Assembly (NCBI GenBank): GCA_030077755.1
Contig: JAQJZZ010000018.1
Coordinates: forward strand, 1,798,001 to 1,862,000
DNA from: Filosporella fistucella
Lineage: Eukaryota; Ascomycota; Leotiomycetes; Helotiales
DNA length: 64,000 nucleotides
Reading direction: 5' to 3'
Of the stretch, positions 47,327-58,672 are shown one piece after another. Positions within the stretch are counted from its first letter, which is position 1. Each line of letters starts with the position of its first letter. The notes under the pieces are model-generated. The model searched no databases and had not been told where the DNA came from. It saw only the letters and a program-made list of their open reading frames with translations. The position numbers and the translations under genes are program-made.

Positions 47327-48572
47327 GTAACTGGCGTGTCTTGTGCTGTTGGTTTATATCAGCTCAGTGAGTCATTTCTTGAAGATAGCTCAAGTTGCTA
47401 TGTTGAACAAGATGATTTGTAGAATGAGTAGTAGGGCTAGAGTACACTTACATGCCTCTGTCATTATGATCTGATAACAATTATGCCTCCAAAGCTCAAA
47501 GTAATCATTAAATATGAGATAAATGGGTTTTGGTGAGCTTCATAATATAAGGCTGGGACGTATGGTCTGAGAATTGCTCCCAACTTCAGAGTGTGGCTCG
47601 GTTCAGGTTGTGTAGGGCACACATACATAATTGCTCCAAAGACGTACTCAGTGAGCACAAAGAAAAGCCTCAAGGCTAATCTACATCATTATAGTCATCT
47701 GAAAGAGCCTTGCGCGGATTGAAATGGAAGAGCCAGGACTACTCCAGGTTGTTTCATGCTCACGATACCTAACATGTGGCCATGGCACGTGATTCGTACC
47801 TTGACCCCTACCTCATACCGAGGCTCCTTCGACCGCGCCTTTTTACCACCATTGCGTATGCAGCCTTCGAGTTCAAATTGGTTATTCTCGTTGATTCCAC
47901 TGCCAAAAGGACACGGAAATGCTAAATTGTGGAATACGGACAATTCGGAAACCTTATTGTAACCAGTAATTCCACAATTCTCAGCCAAATACCTTTCTTC
48001 TATTCACAATTGTAGGACAACCTCTTTTCACATAAACAACCGCATGAAGCCCAATTCAGATACACATTTCTCCATCGGGTTGCATTCTCGCAAGCCTCAA
48101 TCTCCCCCAAACAAAATAATAAACACCAAACATCTAACCACCTCTCAGCCCGTTTCCGGTTTCATCAACCCCACACGCTCCCCAAGTTGCAACACCGGTC
48201 CCTGCACCCCGCCAAGCGCCCAGAAAAGTCTCTTAAAGCTAGCTTGAAAGGTGTATATTACTGCTTTGCTGGTTCATCTAAAGATAAGCTTTCAGAGGCG
48301 TCATGGCGGATGACTCGGTAATGGGCTTGAGGGTGCAAGCGTGCTGGGCAGGAGGTGAGGTTCGGAAACAAGAGGTTTTGTAGATTAGATGGTTGTGTGA
48401 GATTAGTAACGGATTGGGGAGTGCGAGATTTGTCGGGTGTGGGAGTGCGAGTATGAGAAAGGGAGGGGATATAAATATTTGAGTGTTAGCTGGTTGGAGA
48501 CCGCAGGCTTCTTCTTGGGTACTACATTCTTTACATTCATTCAAACTTTTCTCTTTTTGGGCTAGATTCAAG
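47327..48572. other. Intergenic region, pectinesterase promoter
   Basis: Contains a CACGTGA motif at 47786-47792 and the TATA box at 48470. Open frames here are short and lack family features. Confidence 0.5.
48470..48477 (+). promoter_or_regulatory. TATA box of the pectinesterase gene
   Basis: TATAAATA, 103 nt upstream of the start codon, after a GA-rich stretch. A clear TATA element suits a strongly regulated secreted enzyme; few other genes in the window show one this clear. Confidence 0.55.
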
Positions 48573-49610
48573 ATGCGTTCATTGACTCTTCTAGCGTTTA
48601 TGCTTGGCGTAGCTTCTGCTCTACCTTCTCATCTCCTGCCACGACAGAACTCATCGAATACCCGTACCACAGCCCCAGCGGGAGCCATCATCGTGGATGG
48701 TTCTGCCTCTCCCGTAGCTGGCTCCGTGAAAACGATCAAGGAAGGAGTCGCTGCCCTCTCAAATACCAGCACAGCGGATCAATATATCTTCATCCACCCA
48801 GGCGTCTACAAAGAACAAGTCTACATCCCAGCTCTTGCCTCTGCCCTCACTGTCCAAGGGTATACCACCGATGCATCCGGTTACGAGAAAAACGAGGCGA
48901 CTATCAGCTTTGATCTCTCCCGCAACGATGTCGCCAACAATGATCTCACCGCAACATTGAGACAATGGAACCAGAACACAAAGTTCTACAACCTGATTGT
49001 AGAGAACACTTTCGGACACACCAACACAAATGGACAGAATCTAGCTCTCAGTGCGAATACTGGAAACCAAGGATATTACGGGATGCAATTCCTGGGATAT
49101 CAAGACACTATCCTCGCCAACAATGGCAATCAGCTCTATGCAAAGTGTCTGATCACTGGTGTCGTTGATTTCATCTTCGGCCAGAAAGCCACTGCCTGGT
49201 TCGAAGGAGTCGATATCCGCACTCTCGCCAAGGGGTATATTACCGCCTCAGGCCGCTTGACAGCAGACAGTCCTTCCTGGTACGTGATCAACAAGTCAAC
49301 CGTTGCAGCTATCAACAGCAGTGTTCCTGCCGGTTCAACATATCTCGGTCGGCCATGGAAGGCATATGCCAGAGTGACTTTCCAGAACACACAGATGAGC
49401 GATGTAGTTGCTGATGCTGGATGGAGTATCTGGAGTACTGCGGAGCCGAACACGAATACCAGTGATCTTTCCGAGTTTGGGAATTCGGGACCTGGAAGTG
49501 AAGGTCCAAGAGCAGATTTTGCGAAGAAGTTGACGAAACAGCTTGAGATTGCTGATATTCTTGGATCGGGGTGGCAGAGCGAGTCGTGGGTTGATACTAG
49601 TTATATGTGA
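48573..49610 (+). CDS. Secreted pectinesterase (CE8)
   Basis: Intronless, 345 aa. Start set at 48573, which begins the signal peptide MRSLTLLAFMLGVASA; a longer in-frame start at 48483 would bury it. Pectinesterases remove methyl esters from homogalacturonan, preparing pectin for polygalacturonases and lyases. Signature residues: GYQDTI (Q177, D178), DFIFGQ (D199, the nucleophile) and LGRPWKAYA (R260, W262). Several N-x-S/T sequons fit secretion, and the right-handed beta-helix length is normal. Transcription ends 105 nt from the convergent OB-fold-like gene. Points to growth on plant cell walls. Confidence 0.94.
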   Translation: MRSLTLLAFMLGVASALPSHLLPRQNSSNTRTTAPAGAIIVDGSASPVAGSVKTIKEGVAALSNTSTADQYIFIHPGVYKEQVYIPALASALTVQGYTTDASGYEKNEATISFDLSRNDVANNDLTATLRQWNQNTKFYNLIVENTFGHTNTNGQNLALSANTGNQGYYGMQFLGYQDTILANNGNQLYAKCLITGVVDFIFGQKATAWFEGVDIRTLAKGYITASGRLTADSPSWYVINKSTVAAINSSVPAGSTYLGRPWKAYARVTFQNTQMSDVVADAGWSIWSTAEPNTNTSDLSEFGNSGPGSEGPRADFAKKLTKQLEIADILGSGWQSESWVDTSYM

Positions 49611-49715
49611 AAGGGTACACATCAGGTGTTGTACGGTAGAAATGATATTCTTCTTGTAAATATATGGGCATTCGGGAGGCGTAAACGGAATCCAAGATTT
49701 GTGATATACTACGTC

Positions 49716-50834
49716 TCATTGTGTGTCCGGTGGTAGTGTTTCATTCGGAGCTACAATAGCTTTCCCTTTTGATGCTTGTTTTCCTGCTCGACTCGCAACA
49801 CCCACAAATTTCATGACCCAGTCTTTGACTTTCCTCGTCTTTTCGATTTGAAAGTGCACAGGCGTGCCGGTCTCTGCCAGATCCGATGCGTTATAAAAGC
49901 CGCCAGCGTCTGTCCTGTCCACCCTGTTCCGGTACAGAAGATGTATTTTTGTCATCTCCTTCCTCAAACTCTGACCATACACACGGCTCTTGAAGCTACT
50001 CAATGCCACATTACGCACCAATACCACATCTTGAGGTCTTAGTCCACTAAGAATGGCCCTCATATCTCCCATAACTGACTGAGAATTTGACAGCCAGAAG
50101 TTGATGCCAAACCCGGATTTGGTTTCGTCTCCTACCAGCACTTCGATGAGCTCCACATCTGTGCCTCGTCGTGTCCTGATCGCACGTGCCTCTGGCTTGG
50201 AAATAATGCCGACTATCAGGTTGACGGTCATAGTCTGAGGTTGGATAGATGCGAGATAGATAGCATTTGGAATATCCTTCAGATTTGTAAGATGACCTGC
50301 AATCGGTATGTCTTCTCTCTGGCCGGCTGACTGGAAGGGTGAGTCAAATGATGTAGTATCAAACGAGAATTCATCACTGGTGTACGAGGTTCCTCCGTCT
50401 GAAGCTGGTGCGATTTGAGATAAGAGTACATTTTCATGCCTTGCGTACGACTCTTCGTAGAAATGTGAGAGGATCTGCTCTTTGGATTGGATGCTCGACC
50501 CGAAGCTTTCTGCTACCAGGCTCTGAGAGAACTCGTCAAAAGACGCTTCAACTTGAGAAGCAACGAAGAACGAAGTTTCTTGAGAATCTTTTCCCCAGCC
50601 TGCAAAGATTCGATGCTGGTCGAAGTCCAGGGTACATCCAGTAGTCAATTGCTGTCGCTCGAGAGGCAGAGATCTCCATCCCGGATGACTTGAGGTTGTA
50701 CTTGATTCTTCAGATATGCTGTGGCCAAGAAATCGTGCAATTGGATCGCAAAGGGTTTCCAACAACCCACTTTGATCCCAGTCTAGAGATCTTGCTTGAG
50801 GAGCACCGACAAAGAGCACCAGCCGGGGCGGCAT
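49716..50834 (-). CDS. Predicted OB-fold nucleic-acid-binding protein
   Basis: Intronless, 372 aa, start MPPRLVLFVGAPQ. I do not recognise a named family. Residues about 200-320 (TVNLIVGIISKPEARAI, DVELIEVLVGDETKSGFGI, LRPQDVVLVRNVALSSF, GQSLRKEMTKIHLLYR) show the alternating beta pattern, the DVVLVRNV segment and the final strand typical of OB folds in single-stranded-DNA and telomere or repair proteins. The N-terminal 190 residues are Ser/Glu-rich, probably disordered; the C-terminus ends in a basic Lys patch. The DNA or RNA target and any partner are unknown. It shares a 395-nt divergent promoter with the Apd1/Aim32-type gene. Confidence 0.6.
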   Translation of the reverse strand: MPPRLVLFVGAPQARSLDWDQSGLLETLCDPIARFLGHSISEESSTTSSHPGWRSLPLERQQLTTGCTLDFDQHRIFAGWGKDSQETSFFVASQVEASFDEFSQSLVAESFGSSIQSKEQILSHFYEESYARHENVLLSQIAPASDGGTSYTSDEFSFDTTSFDSPFQSAGQREDIPIAGHLTNLKDIPNAIYLASIQPQTMTVNLIVGIISKPEARAIRTRRGTDVELIEVLVGDETKSGFGINFWLSNSQSVMGDMRAILSGLRPQDVVLVRNVALSSFKSRVYGQSLRKEMTKIHLLYRNRVDRTDAGGFYNASDLAETGTPVHFQIEKTRKVKDWVMKFVGVASRAGKQASKGKAIVAPNETLPPDTQ

Positions 50835-51229
50835 TGCGAATCACAAATACTAGGTACCAATGAAGGCCAACCTGATGTCTAAGCTTTCACGATTTCGGTT
50901 CCGAGTCGGGGTATTGCGGACATAGCAAAAAGCCGATGATTTTGAGGCTGGAGGATGCCTATTGTATGCAGCATTTGGATAACAGCCGCGTCATCAGGAG
51001 TTGTCTCTCATCTCCATAAGGATCGCCTGCTCAGCCTTGTACTTCTTTCTCCTCGACATAAAAAAGGCCGACACCCAGGCAAAATTCAGTGAGGTTATTT
51101 GGTGGTTGTTCTGCCAAAATACCACCATCAGATAAAGTCGGTCACAAGCAATTGGCACTAATCGCGGATCTGATAGTGTGGTACATGAGCTAAGTACGGA
51201 GTTCGGAGTAACCAAGAAGCTCCCCCACC
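50835..51229. promoter_or_regulatory. Divergent promoter of the OB-fold and Apd1-like genes
   Basis: 395 nt between two divergent start codons. No distinct element recognised. Confidence 0.4.
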
Positions 51230-52408
51230 ATGTCCTACAAAACGGCCACCGAACCCCCCGCCAAGAGTAAAGAAACTCGAGGGCGTGGAAGGATGTCTGT
51301 CTTCAAATCATTCATCGACTCTGCACGGCAGACTATTTCAGGTGCAACAACACCGATTCCTGGTACTCCTCCAAATAATACGCCTGTAAACCAACTATTC
51401 CCAAAAGTCGATCCGTTGGTCGATGGGGAGGATTGCGACCATGATTGTGGAAGTTGTGAGGTGAAATGGCCGCCAAAGGGGTTCAAGATTGATGAAGACG
51501 ACAAGTTATACGGCCATGTGAAAGGATGGAGTACGCATGTGCTTGTTGCCACAGGCAAAACAGATTGGGTACGAGATGTGGCAGATGAGAAGGGCAGCGT
51601 CATGGAGGCCATTGAGAAGAAAGCAGATGTGAAAATTAACAATGGGGTAATTATTTGGTACCTGCATTTGTTTTTTCAGACCGTTAATGCATCTTAGAAG
51701 CTTATGCTATCAGCATCGAACATCCCGACTCCCTCCCACTCTGCAGATTACTCGGAACCTACAACCGTCCTACTCCTTCCAGCATTCATTATAATCGAAA
51801 ATGTTACTCCCAAATCAGTTAATACACTCATCTCGGATTTCATTAACAAAGCACCTACAAACACAACACCTTTAGGACCGCTCTCTATTCCAACCTCTTT
51901 ACCAGATCCTCTACCAACAGGAGAACAGTTGACATCCCGTCCATCTCCACACCGAGCCCTGATTTTGCTGTGTTCTCAAAGGACTCGCGATGCCAGATGT
52001 GGTCAAAGTGCCCCCCTCTTGCGCAAAGAGTTTGAGCGCCATTTGCGGATATGCGGACTATACAGAGATCTGGATGATGAGCGGCCAGGAGGAGTCGGAA
52101 TATATTTCATTTCGCATGTTGGAGGTCATAAATATTCTGCCAATGTGATGGTATACCGAAAAGCAGATGCATTTGGTATGGATAAAATTGAAAGGGGTAA
52201 GTTAGATGGAGAGGTGTGCCCACCGCCTGCCAAGCCGACACAAGATGAGGTACAAGAGGGAGCAGCACAGTGTATTTGGATTGCCAGAGTACAACCCAAG
52301 GACTGCGAGGGAATTATCAAGTTCACTGTACTACAAGGAAAAGTCGTGAAACCGGAGAGTCAGCTGAGGGGTGGATTTGACAGACAGAGAGGAGTATTCA
52401 GTTGGTGA
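51230..52408 (+). CDS. Apd1/Aim32-type sucrase/ferredoxin-like protein
   Basis: Exons 51230-51646 and 51698-52408, 375 aa. The family has a thioredoxin-like [2Fe-2S] domain with mixed Cys/His ligation. The ligand pattern is visible: LCSQRTRDARCG gives C231-x8-C240, and SHVGGHKYSANVMVY gives H279-x3-H283. A further cysteine cluster, CDHDCGSC, lies near the N-terminus. Yeast Apd1 is linked to hydrogen peroxide and metal or redox stress tolerance and to activation of redox-active prodrugs; Aim32 is mitochondrial. No clear mitochondrial presequence is seen (MSYKTATEPPAKSKE), so a cytosolic Apd1-like role is preferred. The 51-nt intron removes an in-frame TAG. Convergent with the amine oxidase. 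Confidence 0.87.
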
Positions 52409-53219
52409 TACTCTTTGATGTCGCCAGGAAGGGATTTTGCAACTTGCAGCGCATACAGCATAGAGGAGTCCGGAGTCTGTGGCTTTTCTAGATGGTGTGG
52501 GCATACACAGAAGAAATGAATTTTATCAGCTTTTGGAGTTTGAGACTATGGTCACAGGCAGCCACCCTTGATCTCCTATTAACAGTATTCTTGTCTCATA
52601 TCATTTCCTGTACTGTTTTAATCTATCACTCCTAATCTACGAGTACTAAAGAAACATCGTTTCCTCAAATCCACCCTGAAGCAAGTGCTTTTCCTAGGCA
52701 ACGTCAGGATTTGTAAGATCGGGTCTGGTCATCCATATGCCGAAGAAAAGTTTGGGGGGCAAAAAAAAAGTTTTAGAGCTAAGAATCACATTCCCCTTTT
52801 CAGAATAATACTCCAACTTACATGAGCTGCAGTTGATTGGTAATTGAATTCGTCATGACAAACCGAAATAGCGCACGCCTACGGGAATCAGTCACTTTAG
52901 TGGCAGTATTTTAGTCTAGTTATTAGTGGTACTATAGAGCAGTGATTATTTGACTCTATCAGGTTCCTCAGCAAATCGTATATCAGAAAGTTTCAATTTT
53001 TGCTTTACCTGCTTGCTTCTCATGGTGGTGGCACTGATTCAAAGGATAGTTCCTAATTCTATGCTCCCCAAACCTGATTGGGAAATACTACATGTGAAAT
53101 AACGGGCGTCTGAGAAGTATATCGTTTAGTGGCGAACCTGGATATAGAATATGTGCCAATTTTCCCATGCCCGATGTGATATCACATTTTCAAATCATCC
53201 CACAAAGCACGTTTCTATC
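52409..53219. other. Convergent intergenic region
   Basis: 811 nt between the Apd1-like and amine oxidase 3' ends; no gene seen. Confidence 0.5.
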
Positions 53220-55363
53220 CTACAGCTTCGACTTGCTCTCTCCAGCACAACACTCCCCCTTCTCTCCCACAGCTTCAACCAATTCCCTATCCTCAACCAA
53301 TCGACTTCCATTTCCCTTCTGCGTACTCTGCGGCACATCTAACGCAGGGTTGCTCTCAAAGAACCCACTTGGTTTCAGACTCACAGTCATCGTATCGCAA
53401 GGCATGACAGGATAATCTTCGGTCCGCGGGTTATGCGTAAGACTGATTGAATGCCACAAAACGATATCAGTATCCTCTACATCATCTCCTCGAGCAGCCC
53501 ATCCACCTAAATCAGATTTATCGTCTGGCAGAGATTGATATGTATAATCTCCTGCGGCGTATAATTCATTATCTTTATGTGCGGTAACCCAAAAGGGATG
53601 GAATGCGTATTTGGCTCTCTTTCCATGCCAGGAGTCTGGATGAGCGAGGAGCATCTGTTTGGAAGGAGAATGGATAGCGTATGCGACTGGTTTTCCACTT
53701 GATTTATTGATGCTACTTTTGTTTATTATCTTATGTACTCTGTTTGGTGCCGAATCGAGAGGAGTGGACTTGGAGATGGTGCGGTTCTCGGTCACGTAGC
53801 CTACGCCGTAGGGGTTGCGCGCATCCATAGGCATAGCGACAGAGTCTTCTTCGATAACGGTGTTGTTTGAGCCATCAATACAGGGATCGATACGGAGGGA
53901 GAAGACGTGTTGATGGAAAGGTGCCATGACGCCCTCGTTGACATTTGTGCCCCATGGGACAGAAGCTCCTGGGTCAATCGGTGCGGTGGAGAGAATTCCA
54001 GTAGCCTGGATCCTGTAGTGGAGACCAGCGGCTTGATCTAAGTGCCACATGAATACGTATTCGTAGTTTCCGACTGTAATGATAGTTTGCAAGACGAGAA
54101 CACGGGAGCGGACAATAGATACTGCCCCTGTGCGGGTGTTGGTGTGTTTCCAGCCAATACCATCATCGATCTCGTGCATACAGATCGCGTTTGGTTTCTC
54201 CACAGGTTGGCCTTGACTGTTGCTGATCACAAAGGAGAAATACTACTTCCAATCAGTCAAGCTCATGGATTGAGAGAGACACATTTACCTTGATTACGCC
54301 TAGACAGTCACATCCCAATGCTAAGTTATTAGCAGCAACTCCAGCCCCGATGTCTCCCACATCAAATACACTCTTCCTAGAATACGGATATCTTGGGTCA
54401 CCGTATGGAACAAACATTTCACTCAAACTCAGCCTGTGAAACAGCTCCCTGCCATCATAAGTAACATCGTGGAGGACCATTCCTTCACGCCAAGTAAAGC
54501 CAAGTCTGAATCTCCATTTCTGCCACTTGATTAAGTATCCATCAACGGTGAAGGAAACACCCTCTGGTTGGTGAACAATTAGAGGCTTCAAGTCCGTTCT
54601 TGTTGGCTGAGATTGCAAATCATGGTGGTACTCCTTTGCTGCATGAGGCTCATAGACTTGGTCATAATTGAGCTTGGAATCAGATCCAGTTGGAAGACGA
54701 ATGATATCAATCAACTCCTTGGTGGTCATATCCATTACTGGAGAAAATGGGAGAGGGTTGTCATAATGATTTGATCCTGGGTGTGAATGGCGGGCAAAGA
54801 GATAGCACTGTTATTGTCAGCAATTGTTTCGAGTTTAGCTCGCTTCTATCCTAAAACCTCGAAACTTGTGTACTTACCTGAATATAACGCGGCAGATTGT
54901 CATCCGAGTCTCGGCCGTACGGCCAAGTGTCACAAACAACTTCCAGATCTTCTGGTAGCTTAAACTTCTTGACCTCCTCTATCACTCTTGGATCTCTCAA
55001 ACAGGCATCTCTCAGCTCAATGACCTCATCAATATCGTTTTGTCCATGCAAGTGCGGGTCCAATTTTTCAAGCTTCACAACGGAATTAATGCCAACATCT
55101 ACCTCTGCTAAGAACAGATCTGGTGTGCCTCGATGGTAGAAAAGTGCCGAAGCTCGGCGATGTAGTGGAGGACTTGGAAGACCGTTTCTCTCAGCTGCTA
55201 GAAATGGGCGTAATAGAGCTTTAGGGGGCTCGAGGATAGTGATGATTTTAAAGTGAAGGCTTTTGTCTGGTGCGTTTGCCTTGAGTATTGCGGCCACTTG
55301 CTGGATCTCCTCGCCATTGAGGGGATCTAGGGGGTGCTTCTTCAGGGGCTTGATTTGAGGCAT
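53220..55363 (-). CDS. Peroxisomal copper amine oxidase
   Basis: Exons 55363-54878, 54807-54289 and 54242-53220, 675 aa. Oxidises primary amines to aldehydes with release of ammonia and hydrogen peroxide, using copper and topaquinone. Seen: N-terminal N2/N3-type domains (exon 1), the catalytic-base Asp in SVFDVGDIG (D311), the topaquinone precursor Tyr in VGNYEYV (Y395), copper ligands HQH (H445, H447) and H605 in [14 protein letters not shown]. All exon joins are in phase 0 (introns 70 and 46 nt). The protein ends in SKL, a perfect PTS1, so it is expected in peroxisomes, where catalase can handle the peroxide. Role: use of amines as nitrogen source. Neighbour on the same strand is a P450; no operon logic is implied. 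Confidence 0.95.
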
Positions 55364-56208
55364 AATGGGGTCTGAAAATTTGTTAGCAACATGTCCTAAG
55401 AATATATTATGCGCTCAACGGCAGTAATTCATGTGCGACGGAGGTGTGCGAAGGTGGCAAAAGGCGTCTCGGCTATTGTTCAGGACCAAAAGAGTCGAAA
55501 TGAAATTACATACCTGTAGTTCCTTTGAAGATGAGAAGAATTGAGAGAGATAGGTTCACCAGAAGTAAGATTTATATACCTACTTTTCGAAAGTGGATGG
55601 TGTTGTACAGCTTGTAACAGCGTATCGGCCAGCTGCCCGAAGATAAGACCCTGACATGAATTTAGGGGGCTCGCTAATGCTTCCCCCACTCTTCAGATGC
55701 GTTATCGCTCCCATTTTCGGGTACACCATCCTGAAACGGTTTATGGCTTGAAATGGGGTTGCATTAGCTCTGTGGTTGATCAAGTACAAGCTTCTGTGTT
55801 GTAGGTAAGGCGTTGTCTCTTTTTCGTTTCGTTGGCAAGAGAATGCCTCGATATTCGAAGATGGAGTCAAAGATTTTGTAACATCCCTCCAGAGGACGGT
55901 GATCAAATGAGCTTTTCATGTTTCAATGTGATGGCTAAACAATCAAAACCGTACTGATTTGCTATGTACAACATCCTTCTGATCTCTCACTGAATACACA
56001 TAGCCATGAAAGCTTGCCTTAGATTCAATTCTTGATGACGGGCAACAATGTACGTTGGGTCTCCCAGAGCAACAGCTGGGCTAAATAGATTGAGCCATCC
56101 ATGATATGCCAGTGTAATCGGCCGCGCCTCCTAGAGATCCCACTTTCGGCCACCGGATTGCGGTGTTCAACTCCGAGCTTTTGGGTGATTCAATTTTCGT
56201 GAAATCAT
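55364..56208. other. Intergenic region upstream of the amine oxidase
   Basis: 845 nt. Probable amine oxidase promoter plus the P450 3' flank; short minus-strand frames here lack features. Confidence 0.5.
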
Positions 56209-58030
56209 CTACAATGGTTCAAAAATGAGCTTGCAGGTTTGATCTAAAGGTCTGCTTGAGATGACTTGGTCTGACAACGTCATATTGCCTTTCATGTCAG
56301 GCGAAATTCTCGTTCGAAACCTTGAATATACTTCTCGAAGCAGACATTTCATCTCTGCCATGGCGAGGCTAAAATGTATTAGCATTGATTATCTTTATGA
56401 ATGTCAAGAGAGATTGGACCCACTGTCTGCCGGTGCAACCCCTCGCCCCAGCGCCAAAGGAGAAGAAGAGCCTGTTCATGTCTGTAATTTTTTTTGATTC
56501 CAGCCACCGCTCTGGAACGAATTTGTTTCCGTTTATATAAACATCTTCGTTCAATTGATGGACACTATATGCCTGGCAGCTCACAATAGTCCCTCCTGGA
56601 ACATGGTACCCATCAATTGATCGACCACCATGAGGCACGTATCGAGGTTGAGACATCGGGATCGGAGGAAAACATCGCAGGCCTTCTTTTATAACAGCGT
56701 CAAGGTATGGCAGTTCGTCGGTTGAGTGGGCAGCGCCACTTGTGGATGCAGTCATCTCGTCAATGAGTTTCTGCTGCACTTCTGAACAATCTGGTAAAGA
56801 AATCTGATACATGAGGAAACAGAGCTGGGATATGTCAGTGTGTATTCTCTCTCACAAAAGGGGAATGAACATTGTAGCCGAGAAAAAATTTCGGAGATCA
56901 GGGCGTAAGTAAACAATAGTCAAAAATAGCTCAAGAAGCTCCAAAGTGGAGGTACCTACAGCATCACCTGTGGTATCAATTCCTGCTGCAAGATGGTCCA
57001 TACATTCAGCTGCAACCTGTATCGGAACAAACGCATCTTTGCTGTGCTGGAGTTTATAAGCCAATGTTTGCTCCCCCAAATCTTGTTTTTTGCTGTTATT
57101 TAAAACATGAGAATTGGCAAGTGGCGAGGGCCGTGGTTTTATGATTTTATCTAGAACATTTGACAAATTTGGCCAGCGATATTGTGCTAGATTCTCTACC
57201 ACAATCGTTAGGTGTATACTTCATGGTGAAGGAGTATATTCATACTCATAAGACTGTTGTGGTACGACAGTTCTTCCATCATTCTAAGATCATCCTCCTG
57301 CTCGATAGAGTGCGTGCCATAAGGATGCAACAGAAAGTGGGATGCGCAATCCAAAGCAAAACAATGCAGATACACCTGTAAAGTATGATTAATGATATTT
57401 TGATGTATGGACTAGGCTCAAACTCACGTATGCATCAATGTCTTGCCCTTTTGCCTCGACGCATTTCGTGACAAAAGCATCCGCTCTGTCTTGAATTCCA
57501 CTCATTATTTGAGGTCGCAAGACATTTGTATTTGCATATTGATTGGCAATGTGACGTTTCTTTTGGCTATGCTGCACATTTTCAGTAGAGCCGCACGGAC
57601 TGTCCAATTATCACCCACTTCTGTTTTCCCTAAAGTTGAGAACATGGTCCTGTTGAAGGTCAGTAATCGCTGACCAAAACTTATAATACTAAGCTCACCT
57701 CGTATTGAATTGCTTGAATAAAGTGTAAAACTCTGTCTTGTCATAACCACTGCCGCCAGATTGATAGATCTCTTTAACAGCCTCGAAACTCGTAAATGAG
57801 ACTTCGTTCGGCCCGAGTCTCACCACGGGGCCATACCGCTTGTGAAGTTCATGAATGTATTGTCTCCGCATCGACGTAAATTCTTTATACATGAGCCACA
57901 TATCTGTAAATGTCGAGTACCATGGCCCTGGAATCTTTGATACTGGTGCAAATACTACCCTGTAGACAGTGACATAGATCCCAAAAAGGCTGATGGCGAT
58001 CAGGCTCAAAGGCCAGAATTGTTCGAGCAT
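56209..58030 (-). CDS. Cytochrome P450 monooxygenase
   Basis: Seven exons on the minus strand: 58030-57699, 57649-57619, 57571-57428, 57375-57246, 57195-56960, 56824-56424 and 56368-56209, 477 aa. An N-terminal membrane anchor (LIAISLFGIYVTVYRVVF) is followed by the PGPW hinge. The I-helix AGIDTTGDA, the K-helix KEGLR (E338, R341), FVPERW and the heme loop FSFGAGARGCTGR (ligand C421) are all present and in frame, then LAMAEMKCLLREVYSRFRT. The second exon is only 31 nt. Introns: 49, 47, 52, 50, 135 and 55 nt. The heme-loop codons are split by the last intron. Microsomal monooxygenase, substrate unknown; no other secondary-metabolite core gene is nearby, so xenobiotic or single-gene roles are as likely as a pathway. 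Confidence 0.93.
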
Positions 58031-58672
58031 CCTGGCAAAAGGTAAGTTTCACAGCGCAATATCTGTAAGCAAAGTATCTTGAGGTGGGTGTCTCTTATAT
58101 ATTCGAGGACCAGATTGGATACGTGGTATTAGTCAACATTCAAAGGAGAAAGAACAGGCGATAACAAACACAAACGTGAACGCTGTAGATACCAGCAAGG
58201 CGGACCAATCAGGAGCTGTACCGGCTTTTTGGAAACAACATCGAATTGGTGAATTAGTGTCGTGCAACGTTCAGCTTATCGTATCAAGGTGATTGCTAAG
58301 AAGAACCAGTGAGTTCGGCGTGTAAAAGTGGGGTGAAATGTCTTAACCGAATGAGGCAACTGTACGAGATGGAGCATTGAAATTGAAGAAAGTATATAAC
58401 GCTGTATCATTGAATTTACGTAGTTATGAGAAGCTTGTCTTCTGGTTCGATGGCAGTTGTGATCTCCAACTGCTGGTAGATATTTGTCTCGAGAAGATTC
58501 TTCCTTAAGATTGGCAATTGTCAAACTCGTTTGCAGAATTCGATGACTCTAGACATTATTCATCAGCTTCGACTAACTTCGCAAGCATCTGGGTTCAATT
58601 TTTTCATTCTGTAGAAGTGTTCACCGACTAGAGAGTGCTGTGCTTGTTCAATAGCTGGCATATTCAATTTGA
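58031..58672. other. Intergenic region
   Basis: Between the P450 start and the NCS6 3' end; nothing recognised. Confidence 0.5.

Noticed and set aside
49136..49453. Minus-strand frames opposite the pectinesterase
   Set aside because: Shadow frames of a clear enzyme gene.
56209..58030. P450 as a broken pseudogene, because its frames are scattered
   Set aside because: Seven exons with proper splice sites join into one intact 477-residue protein with all hallmark motifs.
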